7,767 nt of DNA from positions 1 to 7,767 of the forward strand of contig JACCTM010000070.1 of NCBI GenBank assembly GCA_013812385.1. Direction: 5' to 3'. A model generated the notes under the pieces. The model was given only the letters and a program-made list of their open reading frames with translations, did no database searches and was not told where the DNA came from. Of this stretch, positions 3,477-7,767 are shown piece after piece (within the stretch, counting starts at the first letter, position 1; each line of letters opens with the position of its first letter). The DNA is from Geodermatophilaceae bacterium (GTDB lineage Bacteria; Actinomycetota; Actinomycetes; Mycobacteriales; Geodermatophilaceae). The translations under genes and the position numbers were made by a program.

Positions 3477-5925
3477 GCGGCCGGGTCTGGCGCCGGGCCG
3501 AGCGTGCCGACGGGCGTAGCCGGTTCACGGTCGAGGCGGGCATGACTCGCGCCCGCAGCCGTTGCCTTCGTCCCGCATGCCGGCCCAGCGCCCGACGAGC
3601 CGAGCGCAGCGGGGGAGCGAGGTCGACCGACCGCGACAGCGCAACCGACTCGGGTGCGTACCTGGCCCGTTCCTCAGCCAGGGCGATGTCCCGTACGGCA
3701 ACGGCGCTGTCGGCGTCGAACATCGCATCGCGGGCCAACCGGCGGGCCAGCATCCGCGGAGTCTCGTCCTGCCGGCTGGTCAGTCCGAGGTCGGTCGCGG
3801 TGTCCATCAGTTCGTCCCAGGCCGCATGGGCTCCTGGGCCAGCTCGACTGCGGCCCACCAGGCGGATGCGGCGCAGTCGGGTGCGGATCCGGATCAGTGC
3901 CGGCGCGAGGAGCGCGACCAGCACGATCAGCAACCCGCCGATGATGGCGATCGGTACCCAGTTGAAGCCGTCCTGCACCGTCGTCCGATTGAGGGTGTTC
4001 GGATCGCTGAGGCTCTCGTCGAACTGCGGCGCCTGCCCGCCCGGTAGCTGGCCCGGTGAGACGCTGGGAGCCGCCGAGGTCTCCTCGTCGGCGATGCTGT
4101 CGGCCCGCGGGGCATAGCCGAGTTCGACCGCGCGTCCTGGTCCGATCGGGGTGGGATCGAAGGGAATCCAGCCGAACCCGCTGAAGTAGGCCTCTACCCA
4201 GGAATGTGCATCGTCGGTCGTGACGGTCCAGGCGCCGTCCTCGAACGTGCCGGGGGTGTAACCGAGCACCACCCGGGCCGGGACACCGGTGGCGCGAAGC
4301 ATGACGGCCATCGCGGCGGCGTACTGCTCGCAGTAGCCCCGCTTGTTCTCCAGGAAGTTGACCAGGTCGTCGCCGCTGGTCCCGGGCTCGGTGGTGAGGC
4401 TATAGAGGAAGCCGTTCGCGCTGTCGGTCAGGTAGTTGTTGATTGCCAGCGTCCGCTCGTACGGTGTGCCCGCCCCGGCCGCCGCGACGAGAGAATCCAC
4501 CAGGGCCGCGACCGCGGGGTCCAAGCCGGTGGGTAGCGCGGTGAAATCGACCTGCAGCGGGTTGTCCGGGTCTAGGTCGGACGCTCGGGCCAGCTGGGTA
4601 CGGGAGGGGTTGGGCTGCTGGGCGCGAAGTGAATACTCGAGTTCCGCGGTCGTGTCGTCGCGGCTGAACACCGTCGCGCTGTTCTCGTCGAAGCGCCAGT
4701 CGCCGGCCACCTCGATCGACAACGGCGAGGAGAACACCGGCAGGAAACGGTCAGCGTGGTCCAGGACCGTGACATCGGCGGTGATCGTTTTCAGGATCTG
4801 CGGGCCTGGCAGCCGCACCAGCAACCCGTCGCCGGCGACCTGCACCTGACTGTCCAGATTGGCCAGCGACCAGCCGTCCGGTCCGTAGGTGTCCAGGGCC
4901 AACGAGCGCAGGTAGTACGGGTCGTCGACACTGGTCTCGTACCGGAGCAGATCGCGTGCCTCGGGCAGCGTAAGTTCACCTTGCAGGCGCGCCAGCGGGC
5001 TCAGTGAGGTGCCCGGACCGGACCCGGCACCGCCGCCACCGAACTGCTCCCCCAGCAGACCTTCGGGCCAGGTGGGGATCACCAGCGGCAGAACCAGACC
5101 CAGCCCGACCGCACCCAGCCCTACCTGCGCGGCGGTCACCAGCCCTGGAAGCGAGCGGGAATTGCCGGAGGTGACGGTTCGTCCCCATCGGGCAACTCCG
5201 TCGCGGCCGTCGGCGTAGAGCAGCACGAGGTAACCCAATGCGGGCCCGAGAAAGCTGATCGGACTCGGCATGCCCACCAACGTGGCCACCGGCACCAGGT
5301 AGATGACCAGTTGTGCGAGCCCACCCAAGGCGGCTCGGCGCATCCGGATCACCAGGAACTCGACGAGAATCGCCGCCAGACCGATGGCCATGGCGGTCAG
5401 GGCGACCAGCCCGTCCAGCAGCAGGACAGGGGCTGCTTGTGCCTGCAGGTCGAGGAGCCCCTCTCCGAGCACGGCCCGGAGATCGCGGGTACTACCCGGT
5501 GTGGGGATGATCCCCAGAGTCAGATGCTGTTGAGCGAAGAAGAGGTTCAGCACCACAAACCCGGCAAGGAGCTGGGCCAGCGGCGCCAGCCCGGCCACTC
5601 GCGGAAGCAACCGAATGCCGATGCCGGTCAGCGTGATGACCACCACCATGGCGATCGCAGGCGGCAGCCAACTGCTATTGACGAAGACCGGGAGCAGGGC
5701 GGCGCCGGTCAGCAGGGTGGCAGCCCCGGACGCGGCGCCCATCCGTGCCGACCTCGCGCGTTCGGCGATCGATTCGTCGTTGTACACGCCGGTGCGTACG
5801 GTTGCGCGGTTGTCTGCCGCGGCCTGCGCGGTGGCGCCACTCTGGCCGGCTCCCCCTTCGTTGGCACCGCGTTCGACGGCGACGCCTTCGGTCGCCCCGG
5901 TTCCGGGAATCGTGGACTGCGTCAT
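3466..5925 (-). CDS. TgpA-like membrane transglutaminase (DUF3488/core/DUF4129)
   Basis: An 819-residue membrane protein. Residues 1-62 are a Gly/Ala-rich, probably disordered cytoplasmic leader. Hydrophobic segments follow at about 65-83, 87-107, 113-131, 171-193, 201-218, 222-237 and 262-283 (DUF3488/TgpA region). An extracytoplasmic domain then contains a papain-like transglutaminase core with the full catalytic triad: C532 in RGYCEQYAAAM, H574 in DDAHSWVEAYF and D590 in FDPTP. A last membrane helix at 657-678 leads to a cytoplasmic DUF4129 region (AWDEL at 702-706, RARYAP near 760) and a very basic tail. Family members are proposed to crosslink, cleave or remodel proteins outside the membrane; the substrate is unknown. 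The ATG at 5925 overlaps the DUF58 stop as ATGA, indicating translational coupling. The frame is open upstream to 6066, but that part is arginine-rich and overlaps DUF58, so it is not used as the start. Confidence 0.95.
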   Translation of the reverse strand: MTQSTIPGTGATEGVAVERGANEGGAGQSGATAQAAADNRATVRTGVYNDESIAERARSARMGAASGAATLLTGAALLPVFVNSSWLPPAIAMVVVITLTGIGIRLLPRVAGLAPLAQLLAGFVVLNLFFAQQHLTLGIIPTPGSTRDLRAVLGEGLLDLQAQAAPVLLLDGLVALTAMAIGLAAILVEFLVIRMRRAALGGLAQLVIYLVPVATLVGMPSPISFLGPALGYLVLLYADGRDGVARWGRTVTSGNSRSLPGLVTAAQVGLGAVGLGLVLPLVIPTWPEGLLGEQFGGGGAGSGPGTSLSPLARLQGELTLPEARDLLRYETSVDDPYYLRSLALDTYGPDGWSLANLDSQVQVAGDGLLVRLPGPQILKTITADVTVLDHADRFLPVFSSPLSIEVAGDWRFDENSATVFSRDDTTAELEYSLRAQQPNPSRTQLARASDLDPDNPLQVDFTALPTGLDPAVAALVDSLVAAAGAGTPYERTLAINNYLTDSANGFLYSLTTEPGTSGDDLVNFLENKRGYCEQYAAAMAVMLRATGVPARVVLGYTPGTFEDGAWTVTTDDAHSWVEAYFSGFGWIPFDPTPIGPGRAVELGYAPRADSIADEETSAAPSVSPGQLPGGQAPQFDESLSDPNTLNRTTVQDGFNWVPIAIIGGLLIVLVALLAPALIRIRTRLRRIRLVGRSRAGPGAHAAWDELMDTATDLGLTSRQDETPRMLARRLARDAMFDADSAVAVRDIALAEERARYAPESVALSRSVDLAPPLRSARRALGRHAGRRQRLRARVMPASTVNRLRPSARSARRQTRPPGR

Positions 5926-7322
5926 GGCCGGCCAGCCGCGGTGAGGCGGGTACCGCCGAAACCTTCGGAGGAGGCGGCGGTCCCGCTGTAGCCGAAGGCG
6001 GTGACGCCGGCCTGAGCCCAGGCGTCGGTGATCGTGACCCCGGCCGGAACGATCACGACGCGCCATCCGGCTCGGCGGAACACTCCGGCTGTGGCCAGCA
6101 CCTGCTGGCTCGGTTCGGCCAACCCGGGTGTGGTGGCGATGCCCGCGCCGGGGCCGTTGCGTTCGGCTGAGTCCGGGCCAGCCGACGTGGATTTGCCAGA
6201 CCGGACCCGGCGCCCGCCGCCGGGGTGATAGCTGTCGACGTCGGACAGCACGGCGATCGAGGTAGATGTCGAGGACCGGCCCCGGATCAGCGCCGCCGCG
6301 TCGTCGGGACTCGCCTCCCCGAGGACACAGACCAGCAGGCCGTCCTCACCGGCCTGGCGCAGCTCGTTGATCCCGTGATCGAGCGTGCGGATGGTCGAGG
6401 TACGGATCACTGCCAGTTGGTCGAGCAGTGCGTCCCGAGCGGCAAGGCCGGAAACCCCATGGATCTCACCACCGTCGGTGAACAGCCGCAGGCTGTAGCC
6501 CAGCCGGCTGAGGTGGTCACCGACGCTGGCCGCTGCACTCACCGACCATTCGAAGCTGCCGCTCATCCCCTCACCCCGATGGGCGGTGCTGCGGGTGTCC
6601 AGAAGCAAGGCGGATCTGGTCTGCCAGGGCTGCTCCTCCCGGCGGACCATCAGCTTGCCGATCCGCGCCGTCGAGCGCCAGTGCACCTTGCGCAGGTCGT
6701 CTCCGCTGCGGAACTCGCGAGTCGCGGCGTCGTCCTCGCCTTGGATCGACACCGACCGCGAGCTGCTCTCACCGCCGGTGGAGTACGCCCCACCGAGACC
6801 CACCCCGGGCAGCGGGTGCACGACCGGAACGATGGTGAGAACGTCCGTGGCCGCGAAACCACGGCTGCGCTCCACCAGGCCGAAGGGGTCAGTGAGCTTG
6901 AGCCGCAGTGGTCCGATCGCGAATCGGCCACGCAGGGCCGACTGCACCTGATAGTCCAGCTCCACGCTGGCGCCCGGGGCGAGCCGGTCGACGACGAACC
7001 GGGCGTGGGTGCCCAACACGTGGGGGACTGAATCGTCGAGCTGAAGTAGCCCACTGCGTTGCTCGGCGCGGTTGGTTACCCGCAGCACGATCGTGGCCGG
7101 TTGCCCGACCGGCGTACGGCTGGGAACGATCGACCGTGAGGACGATAGCCGAAATCTGTTGCGGCCCACGAATAGTGAAGCGACCAAGGGTACGGCGAGC
7201 GCAAAGACGGCGGCCCTCAACAAGGCGGATTCACCCAGTGTGACTCCGGTGAGGAACAGGGCGATACCCGCAGCCACGAGGCAGTTACCGCGAATCGTCA
7301 GGTTGTCCCACAGCTTGCGCAT
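5922..7322 (-). CDS. DUF58 membrane protein of the MoxR cassette
   Basis: A 466-residue protein with two N-terminal membrane helices (about 13-30 and 34-52), then a beta-rich stretch and the DUF58 signature: REFRSGDDLRKVHWRSTAR, with H214-W215. After it comes a region resembling a von Willebrand A fold (SALLLDTRST, then LRLFTDGGE). A low-complexity Ser/Gly/Pro insert (about residues 370-410, around RSGKSTSAGPDSAERNGPG) precedes the final beta-alpha unit. DUF58 proteins are consistently encoded beside MoxR ATPases and are thought to be partners or clients that link the ATPase to the membrane. Here it lies 39 bp after the MoxR gene and overlaps the transglutaminase gene by 4 nt. The ATG at 7322 is the only sensible start before the first helix, although no strong ribosome binding site precedes it. 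The family is clear; the biochemical role is not established. Confidence 0.93.
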   Translation of the reverse strand: MRKLWDNLTIRGNCLVAAGIALFLTGVTLGESALLRAAVFALAVPLVASLFVGRNRFRLSSSRSIVPSRTPVGQPATIVLRVTNRAEQRSGLLQLDDSVPHVLGTHARFVVDRLAPGASVELDYQVQSALRGRFAIGPLRLKLTDPFGLVERSRGFAATDVLTIVPVVHPLPGVGLGGAYSTGGESSSRSVSIQGEDDAATREFRSGDDLRKVHWRSTARIGKLMVRREEQPWQTRSALLLDTRSTAHRGEGMSGSFEWSVSAAASVGDHLSRLGYSLRLFTDGGEIHGVSGLAARDALLDQLAVIRTSTIRTLDHGINELRQAGEDGLLVCVLGEASPDDAAALIRGRSSTSTSIAVLSDVDSYHPGGGRRVRSGKSTSAGPDSAERNGPGAGIATTPGLAEPSQQVLATAGVFRRAGWRVVIVPAGVTITDAWAQAGVTAFGYSGTAASSEGFGGTRLTAAGRP

Positions 7323-7361
7323 GTCAGGTCGGCCGATTCCGCTGGATCTCGACGGTGTCGC

Positions 7362-7767
7362 TCAGCGGGCCGTCGGATCAGGGGCGTTGCGCGGCACCTG
7401 TACCCGCTTCACGCAGTCAGCCACGATGTCGCTGGCACTGCGCCGGGCGATCTGTGCTTCGGGGGTGAGGATCACCCGGTGGCACAGCACCGGCCCGACG
7501 AGCTGCTGGACGTCATCGGGCAACACGTATTCCCGTCCGGCAAGTGCCGCCACCGCTTTGGCCGAGCGCAGTAGCTGCAGACTGGATCGCGGTGACCCGC
7601 CGAGCCGCAGCTCAGAGCTGCGTCGGGTCGCCGCGACCAACTCGACGACATAGCTCGACACCGCGGGCGAGACGAAGACCCCGGCCACGGCGGCGATGAT
7701 GCTGCGCACCTCAGCGGCATTCGAGACCGGCCGCAGGTCCTCGAGCGGGTCGTGGTCGGCATGCCCG
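7362..7767 (-). CDS. MoxR-family AAA+ ATPase, C-terminal part only
   Basis: The last 134 residues of a MoxR AAA+ ATPase; the gene continues past the right edge of the window, so the Walker A, Walker B and sensor 1 motifs are not seen. What is visible is the end of the AAA+ module and the helical lid: DPLEDLRPVSNAAEV, then SSYVVELVAATR, the sensor-2-like LRLGGSPRSSLQLLRSAKA and GREYVLPDDVQQL with VLCHR, all typical of the family. MoxR ATPases act as chaperone-like remodelers, usually with DUF58 and von Willebrand A proteins. It is the first visible gene of the leftward cassette, 39 bp before the DUF58 gene. The TGA is at 7364-7362. The family is certain from the lid; its start and full length are not visible here. 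Confidence 0.93.
   Translation of the reverse strand, partial: GHADHDPLEDLRPVSNAAEVRSIIAAVAGVFVSPAVSSYVVELVAATRRSSELRLGGSPRSSLQLLRSAKAVAALAGREYVLPDDVQQLVGPVLCHRVILTPEAQIARRSASDIVADCVKRVQVPRNAPDPTAR

Noticed and set aside
5311..5991. 226-residue rightward ORF opposite the transglutaminase gene
   Set aside because: Antisense shadow of the membrane domain; composition is Gly/Arg/Gln-rich with no recognisable motif.
5926..6066. Longer transglutaminase start at 6066
   Set aside because: The extra 47 residues are arginine-rich out-of-frame DUF58 sequence. The ATG at 5925 forms a standard ATGA overlap with the DUF58 stop.
6225..7031. 268-residue rightward ORF opposite the DUF58 gene
   Set aside because: Antisense shadow; the leftward frame contains the DUF58 signature and N-terminal membrane helices.

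Overview
The window is GC-rich chromosomal DNA from an actinobacterium (Actinomycetota). The evidence is the codon bias, the protein families present (DUF3040, DUF4037, an actinobacterial-type DinB), a GTG start and an actinobacterial-type LexA operator. I cannot place it to genus from sequence alone. There are seven protein genes, no RNA genes, no insertion sequences and no CRISPR array.

Left part (1-578). A small leftward gene (79-324) encodes an 81-residue, highly acidic Gly/Asp/Ala protein made largely of GGAD repeats. It has a strong ribosome binding site (GGGAGG), and a long GC-rich hairpin (25-65) follows its stop. The 254-bp divergent spacer to the next gene holds two notable palindromes: GTTCGATCGAAC, and a perfect SOS/LexA box TCGAAC-ACTT-GTTCGA.

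Middle (579-2289, rightward). dinB encodes DNA polymerase IV and lies directly behind the SOS box. It is followed by a short DUF3040 two-helix membrane protein. These meet the leftward genes in a 33-bp convergent spacer.

Right part (2323-7767, leftward). In transcription order this holds the C-terminal end of a MoxR-type AAA+ ATPase (cut by the window edge), a DUF58 membrane protein, a TgpA-like transglutaminase with DUF3488, transglutaminase core and DUF4129 regions, and a DUF4037 protein. MoxR, DUF58 and TgpA form the well-known actinobacterial cassette thought to act in membrane or periplasm-associated protein assembly. DUF58 and tgpA are coupled by an ATGA overlap. The DUF4037 gene is probably transcribed separately: a TANNNT -10 element sits exactly 7 nt before its ATG, which suggests a leaderless mRNA, and an inverted repeat straddles the tgpA stop codon.

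Most of the window is ordinary core actinobacterial sequence. The points worth a second look are the repeat microprotein, the SOS box that both regulates dinB and decides its start, the palindrome built from LexA-like half-sites, the putative leaderless promoter, and a polymerase-beta-type nucleotidyltransferase signature in the DUF4037 protein.
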